From: Petasospora fabianii
Taxonomy: Eukaryota; Ascomycota; Saccharomycetes; Phaffomycetales; Wickerhamomycetaceae
Direction of reading: 5' to 3'
Length of the DNA stretch: 64,000 nucleotides
Assembly: GCA_022641835.1 (NCBI GenBank)
Contig: CP048715.1
Coordinates: 2,542,001 to 2,606,000 of the forward strand
This document shows, one piece after another, positions 39,366 to 49,730 of this stretch. Every line of letters starts with the position of its first letter. The first letter of the stretch is position 1. The notes beneath the pieces are model-generated. The model worked only from the letters and a program-made list of their open reading frames with translations, was not told the DNA's origin and made no database searches. Made by a program: the position numbers and the translations under genes.

Positions 39366-40487
39366 ATGAAGTTCTCCTTGCTTGCCTTCCCAGCTCTTGC
39401 TGCTGCTGCCGCCATCCCTCAGCCGAATGCTATGATCACCGATGCCCCAACTCTTGTTAAGCGTGGTGGTACCCAGGAGAAACAGCTCACTGACAAGGTG
39501 TGGACCTCCATCTCCTCAGGTGTGACTATGAAGATTACCCCAACTGTCATTGATGGTGTTACCATCTCTGCTTCTCCAGTCTCTTCTGCCACAGTCTGGG
39601 CCTCTCTTGACGGTTCTGGTATTCCATACCTCATCACCCCAACTGTCTCTGATGGCACTACAGTTTCTACCTCCCCAACGCCAACAGCTTCTGGCTACCC
39701 AGCTGCGGATGCAGTCCCACCTGTTTTGAGATGTTTCGGTGATAGAGTCCCAGAGGATGATGACGACAAGCCAGGTTACCCATTCTGTACTGCTCTCAAC
39801 GGTACCGAGATGGTTGTGGGCGAGACATATTGGATCACTTGGGACCCAACCTACTTTGACTCCGACTCCATCACGAAGGTCTCTATTTCTTTGATTGCCT
39901 ACCCACAGACTGGTTCATCCAACGATACTCTCTTTACTTCTAACTACGTCTCTAGAGCTGATGGTTACTACCCATTGACCATGAGATCTCAGTACATTAG
40001 AAAAGGTAACGGTTACATGTGGTTGACCATCACCCCACTCGTGACGTCGCAATCTGACGCTACCACTGTTGGAACTAAGACTGGTCCATTGATTAGGGCC
40101 ATCATCTCCGATTCAGAAGCATCCACTACCATTGCCAAGGTTCCATCCGACAACAACCTCGATACAGCATCTTCGTCTTCTTCTAAATCCAACAAGGCTA
40201 AGGTTATAGCCCCAGCCGTTGTTATTCCTGTCATCTGTGTGATTGCTATTGCTGCTGGTGTTGTTTGGTACTTGAACAAGCAGAAGAAGAGTCGTTCTGG
40301 TTCTTCTGGTGCCCGTGATGTTGGTGCTGGTTCTGGCCCTCGTGCCGCCGGTGCTGGTGCCGGCTCTTCCACTGGTGGCGTTGGTGACATTCACTTGTCT
40401 AGAACCACAACGAAAGAGAACGCCTCCATTGTTACTGAGGAGACTGGCCACAACCCATTCCAAGAGACTTCGAGAACGGTTTTGTAA
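39366..40487 (+). CDS. PSG1-like secretory-pathway type I membrane protein (YKL077W family)
   Basis: A 373-residue protein with a cleavable signal peptide (MKFSLLAFPALAAAAA), a Kex2-type Lys-Arg site at 32-33 (LVKR), a lumenal domain, one membrane segment (about 281-303) and a 70-residue Gly/Ala/Ser-rich cytosolic tail. Two imperfect internal repeats, TPTVIDGVTISASP (about 59-72) and TPTVSDGTTVSTSP (about 91-104), flank VWASLDGSGIP. A Cys-containing CFGDRVPEDDDD...PFC...WITWDPTYF block follows. This layout fits Psg1, which stabilises the proton pump Pma1 in the Golgi and is cut by Kex2. The frame has a GTG codon just before the ATG used. Family assignment comes from remembered pattern. Confidence 0.65.
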   Translation: MKFSLLAFPALAAAAAIPQPNAMITDAPTLVKRGGTQEKQLTDKVWTSISSGVTMKITPTVIDGVTISASPVSSATVWASLDGSGIPYLITPTVSDGTTVSTSPTPTASGYPAADAVPPVLRCFGDRVPEDDDDKPGYPFCTALNGTEMVVGETYWITWDPTYFDSDSITKVSISLIAYPQTGSSNDTLFTSNYVSRADGYYPLTMRSQYIRKGNGYMWLTITPLVTSQSDATTVGTKTGPLIRAIISDSEASTTIAKVPSDNNLDTASSSSSKSNKAKVIAPAVVIPVICVIAIAAGVVWYLNKQKKSRSGSSGARDVGAGSGPRAAGAGAGSSTGGVGDIHLSRTTTKENASIVTEETGHNPFQETSRTVL

Positions 40488-41117
40488 GCAGAAGCACTTT
40501 GACATACTCTACGCATCCCATACGACTATGACAATGATGACCCTCAAACACCAAAAGATTTTTGTTTTCTCTGACTCTACGATGCTATTGAAGTCTCACA
40601 TCACACAGCACACCTAATCAGACTTCTTTGTTCGCTCTCCCTGTAAGACCATCCGGGATCTTCCTATTCTTTCTCACTTCATATGCTTGTATATTATTCT
40701 TCTGTTGTATACACTTCTGGCCCCAAGTGATTGGCGCAGCTTTGAAATAACACATTGTGATGATTCTTCAAATCGAGTAGAGCTGTCCGATTCGCCCATT
40801 TTAGGGTCTCCAAGATGACCAAAATTCTCAGATCAATACAGATGTCTTTCAAACGCGGCTTGTATCGGCATCTCATCACACTCTGCGGTGAGCTGCATAC
40901 ATCCGCCAAACGGTGGTGAGACCGATAAGTCCCAAATCTTGACACATCCAACCACTTTTTTGGACATCAGTAGATCGGCATTTAGGGCTTAGCTGCTTAG
41001 GCGTTACATGTCGATTCGCTCATATCATGCAGATACATGATGACAAAGTAGAAAGATTCTACGAGAGAGATCAAACTATCTAAATGTATGTATTCATAAA
41101 AATCATTATAGTCATAT
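40488..41117. other. Convergent intergenic region, PSG1-like and MATE genes
   Basis: 630 bp between two stop codons. It holds both 3' flanks, AT-rich near the MATE stop. An 85-codon frame on the minus strand has no features of a real gene. Confidence 0.55.
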
Positions 41118-43064
41118 TCAATCACTCAATTCTCCCGCTTCCATTTCACCCATCTTTCTCATATCAGCCTCACTCAAAACCTTATTCCAATCGACACGGA
41201 GAACACACCAGGACTCACTAACACCAATCAACAAGAGACTTATAGTAATACCTAACCAAAGACCGACAAGTTTGTAATCAAGGTAGTAACCGAGAACCCA
41301 TGCGAGCGGGATACCGAGAACATAGTAGACGAACAAGTTGATGTAAGACCCGATTCTTTGCATTCCTTGGCCTCTCATACAGCTTCCAGCAACAGCGTTC
41401 AAGGAGTCAAAGATCTGAGCAGCTGCAATCAAAGGGAACAGCTCAACAATCATCTCAATCACTTGTTCATCCTTCGAAAACAAATTGGCCAACAGACGAC
41501 GGAAAATGAGGAACACAACACAGTTGAAGACACCAACGATCACAGCGGCCTCAATACCGATATGAGCTGCCAGAGCAGCACAGTCGATGCGTCTTGCACC
41601 AACAAAATTGGCAATTCTTGTTGAGGATGCAATTCCAACCGAGAATGGAATCATATATGTCAAAGACGCAAGTGTGGATACTGCAGATTGAGCGGCCATG
41701 TAGTCTGTGCCAAAGAATGAGGAGAGAAGGGTCATGATTTCGTATGACAAACTTTCAGCTTCGAGCATGATAACACCTGGAATAGCCAAATCCAATAATG
41801 CCTTCCAATGCTCCAAACTCTTCGATGAGAACCCACCCCAGCATTTTTCACCGTCAATAAAAACTGTGTAACCGACAAGCAGAATTAGCATCAACCAGAA
41901 GTTAAATGTTACCGCAATTGGAGCTCCGATAAAACCAAGCCCAATTCTCTTATCCCAAACAAGTAAATAGCTCAGCAGAACATTCAATGGGGCACACAAA
42001 AGTAATACGTATGTACCGGCTTCGAATATCCCCTGTGCTTGGAGGTATCTCTTCAGGTTCTCGAAGATGATGTAGGCAGGTGCACCTGGGAGCATGATTC
42101 TAAGGAACTGCGAGGCCAGGTGAACCACCTCTTTTTCTGGAACAACCGAAGACAGAATAATATCAGAGAACCACCAAGCAAAGCCGAAAGGAATGAATAT
42201 CGTTAGAGAAAGTAATGTACATCTCTGGAGGTGTATACCAACGCCATGGAAATCTCCAGCGCCGTAGGCTTGAGGACAGAGGGTATCGAGGGCAGTTGAA
42301 ATACCCTCAAAGATAGCAAACACGATGTTTGCGGTCATGGTAGCTAAAGAAACAGCAGCAAGTTCGTTTTTACCTAGGTGAGCAACAACAAGAACGCATA
42401 CAACCGAAAATATCTGTTCAAGGAAGAAAGTCGTGACCAACGGAATGGCGTACTGCAGTAACTTCTTGACCTCGGACTTCTTTGTCACTTTTTCATGAGC
42501 AAAATCTTCTTCTGAGACCTGCTGGACACTCACAGAGCTCACTGATGTGATGGAAGTTCTTCTGTTGGTATGTCTGGTGTGTCTGACCCTTGCCATGAAG
42601 TTGGAGTATTCGTCGTCGTCAATTTGATAACCCCTCCAGGCTTGAACGTTGTCAGGATCCAATGCTCCTTCATCTTCAATACCATCATCCTCATCACTTT
42701 CCGAGTTGTTGACACTTGAGTACCGTCGCTGATGTTCCTCCAACAACCAGTCCAGTTGATCAGGCTCATGACGTTCACTGATCTGTGATGGCAAGGATAC
42801 AGTCCTACTTAATTCACCGCCCATCTCAGTGTCGTCATCATCACCATCTTCATCGCTCTCCCGTAAAGATTCATAGTCCGTTCCTAGAGAAAGAAAACTT
42901 CTAGCACCCGGACTCTTGTTGTAGATGAATAGGGGACTCTTGGTTGAGGGTGGGACGAAGGTGAGGGAAAACTTGCGGTGAGAGTTGGCAATACCGAAAC
43001 CATTAGTGCGGAGGGCAGGATGCCCATGCAGCTGTTTTAGTGCTTCTGAGATAACAGCTGCCAT
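41118..43064 (-). CDS. MATE-family drug/metabolite:proton antiporter (Erc1/YDR338C type)
   Basis: A 648-residue multidrug and toxic compound extrusion transporter. The first 200 residues are hydrophilic, acidic and Ser-rich (for example ESDEDDGIEDEGALD), as in the fungal YDR338C/Erc1 group. Twelve membrane segments follow in two bundles: AIPLVTTFFLEQIFSV begins the first, and FEGISTALDTLCPQAYGAG is the MATE motif after the second segment. AIPGVIMLEAESLSYEIMTLL begins the second bundle, with PFSVGIASSTRIANFVGA in the second lobe. Such yeast proteins are vacuolar or Golgi exporters; overproduced Erc1 gives ethionine resistance. Substrate is unknown. It shares a 275-bp divergent promoter with ZIP1. 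Confidence 0.88.
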   Translation of the reverse strand: MAAVISEALKQLHGHPALRTNGFGIANSHRKFSLTFVPPSTKSPLFIYNKSPGARSFLSLGTDYESLRESDEDGDDDDTEMGGELSRTVSLPSQISERHEPDQLDWLLEEHQRRYSSVNNSESDEDDGIEDEGALDPDNVQAWRGYQIDDDEYSNFMARVRHTRHTNRRTSITSVSSVSVQQVSEEDFAHEKVTKKSEVKKLLQYAIPLVTTFFLEQIFSVVCVLVVAHLGKNELAAVSLATMTANIVFAIFEGISTALDTLCPQAYGAGDFHGVGIHLQRCTLLSLTIFIPFGFAWWFSDIILSSVVPEKEVVHLASQFLRIMLPGAPAYIIFENLKRYLQAQGIFEAGTYVLLLCAPLNVLLSYLLVWDKRIGLGFIGAPIAVTFNFWLMLILLVGYTVFIDGEKCWGGFSSKSLEHWKALLDLAIPGVIMLEAESLSYEIMTLLSSFFGTDYMAAQSAVSTLASLTYMIPFSVGIASSTRIANFVGARRIDCAALAAHIGIEAAVIVGVFNCVVFLIFRRLLANLFSKDEQVIEMIVELFPLIAAAQIFDSLNAVAGSCMRGQGMQRIGSYINLFVYYVLGIPLAWVLGYYLDYKLVGLWLGITISLLLIGVSESWCVLRVDWNKVLSEADMRKMGEMEAGELSD

Positions 43065-43339
43065 ATGGGGGTTATTCTTGAAGTCTAGTAGAGCGTATGA
43101 AATGGTGTTAGATTAAAGGCTATAAATATGAGCATTGCGGTAGGTGATGCATGCTTTTCAACTGCTGCGCGTACTGGCAAATGATTGGTTAGGGACACAT
43201 TCAACGAACTCGTGTGGGGACACGGAACATTTGTTTCTTTTCCTTCACCAGTACTTCAAGCCGGCGGCAATCAGATGAGAGCCAACAAACGTGGTCAATT
43301 GGACCAATTGTACTCGCAAAAGACTCATAGTCCATTGAA
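43065..43339. promoter_or_regulatory. Divergent MATE/ZIP1 promoter with a URS1-like site
   Basis: A GCCGGCGGCAAT sequence at about 43260-43271 contains the GGCGGC core of URS1 (TAGCCGCCGA and its reverse), the Ume6 site that represses early meiotic genes in vegetative cells and activates them with Ime1. It is about 70-80 bp upstream of the ZIP1 start. The flanks depart from consensus, so this is a candidate. Confidence 0.45.
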
Positions 43340-45819
43340 ATGCCCCCAAGCTTCTTCAAGGATACTCCCAATGTCTTGGGAAGCGAGTTCGTATCGCGAG
43401 CATTCTCTTTTAACATCAGTGGCCCGGCGGCTAATCCTAGCGTCTCTACTACAACCAGATCATCTGGATCCATCCCAGAGAACTCAAACTCTCTTCCAAG
43501 AGCTTCATCAACTGCTTCATTGGCTTTGAAATGCGATAAAAGTTTCCTCCATGGCGGCACCGGTAGCTCCTTGTTGAATAACAACCGCCCAAGCACGCAC
43601 ATTAGCGCTAAGTCGCAGAAGCTTCCTTCGTTAGAAAACACAATTGCAACCAGTATTGAGGGCAGTACTGGAGAGACTTCTGATACTTCTATCGAGAAAT
43701 CTTTTGAGGCCGTGGCTGAGAAGTTGAATGAAGATGACGAAGACATAATCGAGATTACTGACGTTAGAGAGCTCCCGCAAAATGATGGCTTCCATGACGA
43801 GTATACCGAGGAGCCAAGAGATATAACAAGCCGTGGCCATCCAGTGTCCTCACAGAGCCCTTCTGACGTCTTAATCGAGGCTTTCTTCAAGTCGCAGAGA
43901 TTGTGTTCCTCCTTGAAGAAGAAGTTGGAGATTGCCAACTCCAAGATCTACGGACAGAAAGAGGAGATCGAAGCGCAGAAGAAGTCAGTTCAAAAATACA
44001 AAGTGGCCCACAAAGAGTTCAGTGATCACTTAAACTCGTTAGGGCTTGATTTAAGCGAGTTGAGGAAGTCGAGAACAGCAGACAGTAATACCATTTCTGA
44101 GTTGAGGGTGGGGTATCAGGGTACTCTGAAAATGCTCAAAGAGTACAAAGATGAGATTAACTCCTACCAACAGAAGATTGAGTTCTTCAGACAAGAAAAG
44201 GTTGCCAGCTGCTACGAGGCCGAGAAGAAAAACCAGGAAATCAAAATTCTCAAGACCCAACTTGATGATACACAGGGACTTTTGTCTGAGCAGAAGATTA
44301 GGACTACACAACTCGAGAAGATACTCAGCACTTCGCGCAGGGAGTATGACGCAAAGATCTCCGAGATTCTCACCAACTCAACCAAAATCGAGAGTGCTTT
44401 ATCAGAGATGCTTGAGAAGAGCACTAGTAACATTGAGAAGTCCATGGGGTACGAAATCAACTCTGTCATTGTATCATTAAGAGATTTACTAACATCAATT
44501 TTGCAGTGCCAAGTTAGTTGAGCAGCTGACACCTCTATTGCAGGGGTTGAAGGATGAGATCGATTCCAAGGTCAACTTCTTAGCAGAGCAGTACTGTTAC
44601 ACCATTCATTGCACTTTTTTGATATGATCGTTTCTAACACCTTGGCAGGCTTCTTACGACTATGAAAATCTCGAGTGAAAATACATTTGCTGAGTTGAAG
44701 ACCCAGTCTGGATCCCTTGGTGACCTCTTCAAACATGAAGTGGGAAATATGAAGGAATCATGTGAGGTGTCGTCTCAGGGGGCGCGTGGATACTATGAAT
44801 CTATCCAGATGACACTCAGCAAATTGTCAGAATCGTTGAGTAGAGTGTCCGAAGAAGCCAAACATGATACTACCAAGATATTCAGAATATCCACGGAAGT
44901 TCTTGAACACATGCTCAAGCTTGATAAGGATATCAAGGATCAAAATCAAAACGTTGCAAGCATTGAAGAATGGAAAAGAAAGAGTGAGGACCTAGCTATA
45001 GAGTGCCAGTCTTTGTCAGCTTCTCTTAAGGCTTCTGAGATGGGACATAGGCAGCTCGAGAAACAACTGAAGGCTTCTAACGAGGATATGGTGAAACTTG
45101 AAAAGTCCAGAGTTGAAATGGATAAACTCTTGAAGCAACACCAGAACCAGTTAGACTCGAAACAGCTCGAACTCATGTCTCTCGAGGACAGAGTGAACCA
45201 GTGCAAGAGCAGTTGTGACAGCAAGTTAGAACAGCAGTCGGAGCTCTATAAGCTGGTCTGTGAGGAGCGCAATCAGATAAAACGAGATTTAAAGGAAGCT
45301 AGATGTACCATGCTGACGTTAAAGGGTGAATTGATGGAAAAATCTAGAGGAGTGTTAGAGCACAAAAAGCTTTCAAGCACCGCAAGTCAAAGGATAGGCG
45401 AGAAGGATGAACCTTTGCAATCTCTTGAGATTAAAAATTTATCCTTGAAGAAGCAAATAGATGGCCCTCGAAAGTCGATAAAGCCTGCGATAACTGTGCG
45501 CAGGCTCAGTGATATCGTTTCTCCGATTAAGAAGATTCAGTCGGCTAATTGTGCTACCTCTTTGAATGCCATAGAACCCGCTACGAAGAACAGTACCCAA
45601 TCCGAGAAAAATATGAGTCTGTCTTCAAGACATTATCACTTGAGCGGCCGGAACAAAAAGGCCTCGAGCCAATCAGTCAGCAAGCGCAAGCTTCTTATTG
45701 ATGAGACTGAGCAACAAGGTGGATTAGGTGAGTTTGAGCTCACGGAGGTTCATGACAAGTCCCCAGTGGTGCCAAAGAGATATACTAAGCGCAAGAAGAC
45801 GATTGGCACTAGACATTGA
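43340..45819 (+). CDS. ZIP1: Synaptonemal-complex transverse-filament protein Zip1, three exons
   Basis: A 787-residue coiled-coil protein that joins homologous chromosome axes in meiotic prophase. Exons are 43340-44448, 44507-44590 and 44649-45819. Both introns are 58 nt: intron 1 has GTACGA, TACTAAC and GCAG; intron 2 has GTACTG, TTCTAAC and GCAG. Exon lengths of 3n+2, 84 and 3n+1 join into one frame. N-terminal matches to S. cerevisiae Zip1: a PPSFFKD start (SNFFRD in yeast), EDDEDIIEITDVREL (about 131-145) and SPSDVLIEAFFKSQRLCSSLK (about 173-193). In the coiled coil, LDDTQGLLSEQKI. The basic C-terminus has a KRKLLIDETEQ block, as in yeast RKKLLLVEDEDQ. The next gene is a YDR286C homologue, as in S. 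cerevisiae, which strengthens the call. Confidence 0.9.
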
Positions 45820-45906
45820 TCGGAAGTACAATGGCTCACCAGCTATAGTTTTTGACGCTACGCTTTTCTCCTTTATCGTCGTAGCAAGGTTTCATTATAT
45901 ATATCA

Positions 45907-46311
45907 TTACACGCTTTTGTTTAATTCTTCAATAACCTCCTCTTTATCCAGATAGTGCATCATTTTCACGGGGTCCTTTTGATTAAATCTGTCGATATGG
46001 ATGACGGGAACATCAAAACAGTATGCCTCCCACCATTGTTTGTTGAGAGGATCGGTGATATCGACGTTTGTAAACTGAACCTTGTTTTGTAGCTGACCAC
46101 TTTCTAGAACGTCCTTGAGGACAACCTTGGCCTTGTCACATAACGAACATCCCTCCTTGGCGTAGAGGGTGAGTGACACCTTGTTGATTGGCGCTTTACG
46201 GGATGCAAAGGACCGCGTCTGGAAGGCAACTGAATGAAGTGGTCGGTGGAAGGTTTTAAGCAGCATCAAGGGCCGTACAGTGGCTGGTACGAAGAGCAGC
46301 CAGGGATACAT
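45907..46311 (-). CDS. Glutaredoxin-like protein (YDR286C / C5orf63 family), probably mitochondrial
   Basis: A 134-residue protein with an N-terminal Arg-rich, hydrophobic leader that looks like a mitochondrial presequence (RPLHSVAFQTRSFASRK). A thioredoxin-fold domain follows with LTLYAKEGCSLCDKAK, a CxxC pair at the redox position, then NVDITD and a cis-Pro motif DVPVIHI. It belongs to the small glutaredoxin-like family of S. cerevisiae YDR286C, whose job is not established. It is convergent with ZIP1, exactly the arrangement of YDR285W and YDR286C in S. cerevisiae, supporting both assignments. Confidence 0.85.
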   Translation of the reverse strand: MYPWLLFVPATVRPLMLLKTFHRPLHSVAFQTRSFASRKAPINKVSLTLYAKEGCSLCDKAKVVLKDVLESGQLQNKVQFTNVDITDPLNKQWWEAYCFDVPVIHIDRFNQKDPVKMMHYLDKEEVIEELNKSV

Positions 46312-46442
46312 CGTTGTTGAATCCTTGACCCCAGATCATCGGCTGATTTTCCCGGAGCTGTTCAAGTTGGGCTGGTACGCGCCACACAATGATACTTAGG
46401 TGACTACACGCAAAATCGTAGCAGTCGTAAATTGCAATATAA

Positions 46443-49400
46443 TTACAGTGTCTCCTTCTCGTCTGTGCCTTCTTCGACCTTCACCACCTGAACAGAGCTA
46501 CCCTTGACAGTCTCCACCTTGCTAATTTCAACACCTGTGTCCTCAATCTTGACCAATGGTTTCTCTGCCTTACGAACATCTATAATCTGAACATCCGGGG
46601 AGAACTTTACAGGCAAGCCAGCAGGGACAATGGTTTCAATGGAAATTTCCGGCATGTTAGGCTCGGGACCATCTGGTATGGTATCAAGGTCGAATTCCTT
46701 ACCCAAAACAACGTTGAGAATAACCAATGCAGCAGGCTTTGATAGCACCAAACTATTCTCCTTGCAAAATGCAGCGGCAACACAATCTGGACAGCCCCAT
46801 TCACATGGGCACTCCTGAACACGAGTCAAAGCATCCTCTAAGATGGTGTGAATATTGTCAAAAGCCTTGATGGACAACCCAGAACCATGCTTACCGCCCT
46901 TCGCATCGTGGAAGATCAAGCGAGCAGGTCTCTTTCTTTTTGTTTGCCTCTCAGCAAATTCCTTCTCTGGAGCTTTACACTCAGTATGGATCTCATCAGT
47001 ACCACTCACAATTACAAGTGGAAGCATGCCCATGATTGCATGCTGTGCAGCATGAATACCACCAGCAGCATTGAGGTTCTTGTACGTCAGAATGTCAAGG
47101 GCTCGAGATGGAATGTCAATCCAAAAGCCTTTGGAGTGAATCAACACAGGTGGATTGTGAACCTCAACAGCGTCCAGGATTCTCTTATGCTTGTCAACCT
47201 TGTAGAAACCAAAAACTGTGATTGTGGTGAGAATCTTACCAAAGTATACTGGAACATCAGTGTTTTCAATAGAGCGCACCATCTCAATCTCTGTCGGGTC
47301 AACATCAGTGAAATCCCTTTGGCTAGTGACCCAATCGACATCAACTCTCTCAACTTTAGCATAATGATCGTCGGTATTGAACTCACGAACAAGGTATGGA
47401 TATCCCTGATGAATAAAGATACCTCCTTCGTACAATGTGAAACTGGTTCTTGACGCTTCGATTTCCTCAATGACAATGTTTCTGTTGTTGGTAATGTCAA
47501 CAACAGCATACTGATCCTCCTCGATGCCCCTGATCGAAACATGCTTTGAGGGCCATGGTAAGTATCTGTTGGCGGTATGATAACCTTCATCATCTTGATC
47601 AAGCTTCGGAAGCGCCTTATTCATGTTTGGGAAAAACCAACTGTCCCTTTCGGGTTGAATAGGAAGTTCAAAAGCAGCACATTGAAGATGGCCCTCAAGG
47701 ACCAGGATGTTATCAAAGTCCAGGACCAAATCCTGAAACTCTTTCTCAAGTAGCTTTTCGGGATGCTTCATATAGTGCTGGTCGACTGGAGAATCACTTC
47801 CAACCACTAGCGTCAATGAATCTTTGTTACGTCTTCCTGCTCTACCACTCTGTTGATGAAAATTCGATAAACTGAGAGGAAATCCACACATCAGAACCGA
47901 ATCCAATCCTCCAATGTCAATACCAAGCTCCAGGGCATTTGTTGAGATGATAGCAGACAAGTTACCATGGAACATCTCCTGTTCGATTTGACGACGATCG
48001 GATGCAGAGTAACCTCCACGATAAGACATCACTTGTGAAACTAGATCTGGCTGATTGATCTCCAAGAAACGGTTTCTCACCTCTTTCATGAGAAGTTCAC
48101 AGACTCGTCTCACGTAGCAAAACGCAATGGTTCTCACATTGTTCAGCACAAGCTGGACCAAGATTTTGGCGGTCTCAGCTATAAAGTTTTCACGACCAGC
48201 ACTGAGGTCAGCAGAGTTGATGTATGGTGGATTCCAGACAACCATATGTTTTTGCCCCGATGGCGACCCATCTTCATGAATATGTACGATATCCTCAACT
48301 TCCACACCGAAGATGGCATTCATGTGCTTCACAGGGTCCTTGAGTGTGGCGGAACATGAAATGAATTGCACTCCGTGATTACCCAAGAACTCACACACAC
48401 GACGAAGACGGCGCATCACCAAAGCAACATGAGAGCCGAAGAGACCTTTATAAATATGAAGCTCGTCAATGACCACATATTTCAGATTGGCAAGAAAATG
48501 GCGCCAGGACTGATGATTTGGGAGGACAGACGTATGGAGCATATCTGGGTTGGTAAAGATGACACGGGCGTTGTTTCTGATTTGCGATCGTTTCTCAGGT
48601 TCAGTATCTCCATCAAACGTGTCAACAAAGGCGTTAAGCGACATCTTATTCATAAGGTTTTGGAACGAACGCTTCTGATCCTGCGCAAGAGCCTTAGTGG
48701 GAAAGATGTACATCGACGTAGTCTTATCAGCACTCTCAAGTTGATGAAGCACAGGAATCTGGTAGATCAGAGACTTACCAGAGGATGTAGATGTGGAGAT
48801 AATGACATTGTCGCCCGAGCTGATTGCGTTAAGTGCTTGCGCTTGATGCGAGTAAAACCCGGGGATTTCAAGGGCGCTTTGAAGATTGTCACTTAACTCA
48901 AATTCCAGCTCCTCGTACTTCGCTTTTCTTTCGGGTATCACAAATGATCCAGCAATCTGGTTCTTATAGTTGGTGGTCTTGATTCTTTCAATCATTACTG
49001 GGATCGGTGGTCGTTCCTCGCCTGGATCAAGACGTCTGTTTGCCACCATCTGCTCGATCGGGTCGACATAGTCTCTCTTTCTGGGCACAAACATCTGCGC
49101 CTTGTCCTTGAGAAGCTGCTCCGGGTCTTCGACTCCGTCCTCAACACATCGTAGAAGGAAATCATTGGCAGCTGCAGCAAACTTCTTGTCTCTCTTCGCA
49201 ATCAATTTCTTCATACTTTCGGGAGTGTATGTGGGGAGCTTCATCTCGGTGTAAAAGGTACTCTTTGTCTTGGTCTTCGACAGATTGCCATCAACGAACT
49301 CAAACACTAAAACTTGCTCAGTAAGCTCCATGTCCCTTAGCGTGAACATGTCGATATCCTTCTGGATATGCCCCTTGCCCCACTTGAACTCCTTCGCCTC

Positions 49401-49730
49401 CGTGGTTAGTTGTGCCTCATCGACGTACTTGAATAAAATGTCATCAGGGAGAAGAACAACAAGTTTAGCAACATCTTCATATGTGAGCTTACGGCAAATA
49501 ACCTTCTCCACAGGGTCTCTCAAGGTCTCAAACTTGGGAACGATGTGTTTGCGGGAGGATATGAAGGTGAAGTAAGAGTTGAGTCTGAAGTGGATCTTAT
49601 CGAGTTCTTTGAGCCACTCCGGCCAGTGTGTCTTGGGGTCTGTGAATTTGGCTTTCTTTTTGGCTCGTGAAGATGAAGATGCCTCTGGAGACTCAGATGA
49701 AGAGCGTTTGGACGCGTCCATCCCCGCCAT
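46443..49730 (-). CDS. HRQ1: RecQ4-like 3'-5' DNA helicase Hrq1
   Basis: About 1095 residues from the ATG at 49730. Hrq1 is the fungal RecQ4-type helicase acting in interstrand-crosslink repair and telomere maintenance. Helicase lobes: Walker A STSSGKS at about 314-320, DELH box at about 422-425, SCSATLKDP (motif III) and the C-lobe QQSGRAGRRNKDS (motif VI). The C-terminal DUF1998 region has the four-cysteine cluster CEWGCPDCVAAAFC. The N-terminus has HWPEWLKELDKIH, as in yeast Hrq1. Start choice is open: an in-frame ATG at 49805 would add 25 hydrophobic and basic residues, and one at 49721 would drop three. HRQ1 is YDR291W, close to ZIP1 and YDR286C in S. cerevisiae. Confidence 0.93.
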   Translation of the reverse strand: MAGMDASKRSSSESPEASSSSRAKKKAKFTDPKTHWPEWLKELDKIHFRLNSYFTFISSRKHIVPKFETLRDPVEKVICRKLTYEDVAKLVVLLPDDILFKYVDEAQLTTEAKEFKWGKGHIQKDIDMFTLRDMELTEQVLVFEFVDGNLSKTKTKSTFYTEMKLPTYTPESMKKLIAKRDKKFAAAANDFLLRCVEDGVEDPEQLLKDKAQMFVPRKRDYVDPIEQMVANRRLDPGEERPPIPVMIERIKTTNYKNQIAGSFVIPERKAKYEELEFELSDNLQSALEIPGFYSHQAQALNAISSGDNVIISTSTSSGKSLIYQIPVLHQLESADKTTSMYIFPTKALAQDQKRSFQNLMNKMSLNAFVDTFDGDTEPEKRSQIRNNARVIFTNPDMLHTSVLPNHQSWRHFLANLKYVVIDELHIYKGLFGSHVALVMRRLRRVCEFLGNHGVQFISCSATLKDPVKHMNAIFGVEVEDIVHIHEDGSPSGQKHMVVWNPPYINSADLSAGRENFIAETAKILVQLVLNNVRTIAFCYVRRVCELLMKEVRNRFLEINQPDLVSQVMSYRGGYSASDRRQIEQEMFHGNLSAIISTNALELGIDIGGLDSVLMCGFPLSLSNFHQQSGRAGRRNKDSLTLVVGSDSPVDQHYMKHPEKLLEKEFQDLVLDFDNILVLEGHLQCAAFELPIQPERDSWFFPNMNKALPKLDQDDEGYHTANRYLPWPSKHVSIRGIEEDQYAVVDITNNRNIVIEEIEASRTSFTLYEGGIFIHQGYPYLVREFNTDDHYAKVERVDVDWVTSQRDFTDVDPTEIEMVRSIENTDVPVYFGKILTTITVFGFYKVDKHKRILDAVEVHNPPVLIHSKGFWIDIPSRALDILTYKNLNAAGGIHAAQHAIMGMLPLVIVSGTDEIHTECKAPEKEFAERQTKRKRPARLIFHDAKGGKHGSGLSIKAFDNIHTILEDALTRVQECPCEWGCPDCVAAAFCKENSLVLSKPAALVILNVVLGKEFDLDTIPDGPEPNMPEISIETIVPAGLPVKFSPDVQIIDVRKAEKPLVKIEDTGVEISKVETVKGSSVQVVKVEEGTDEKETL

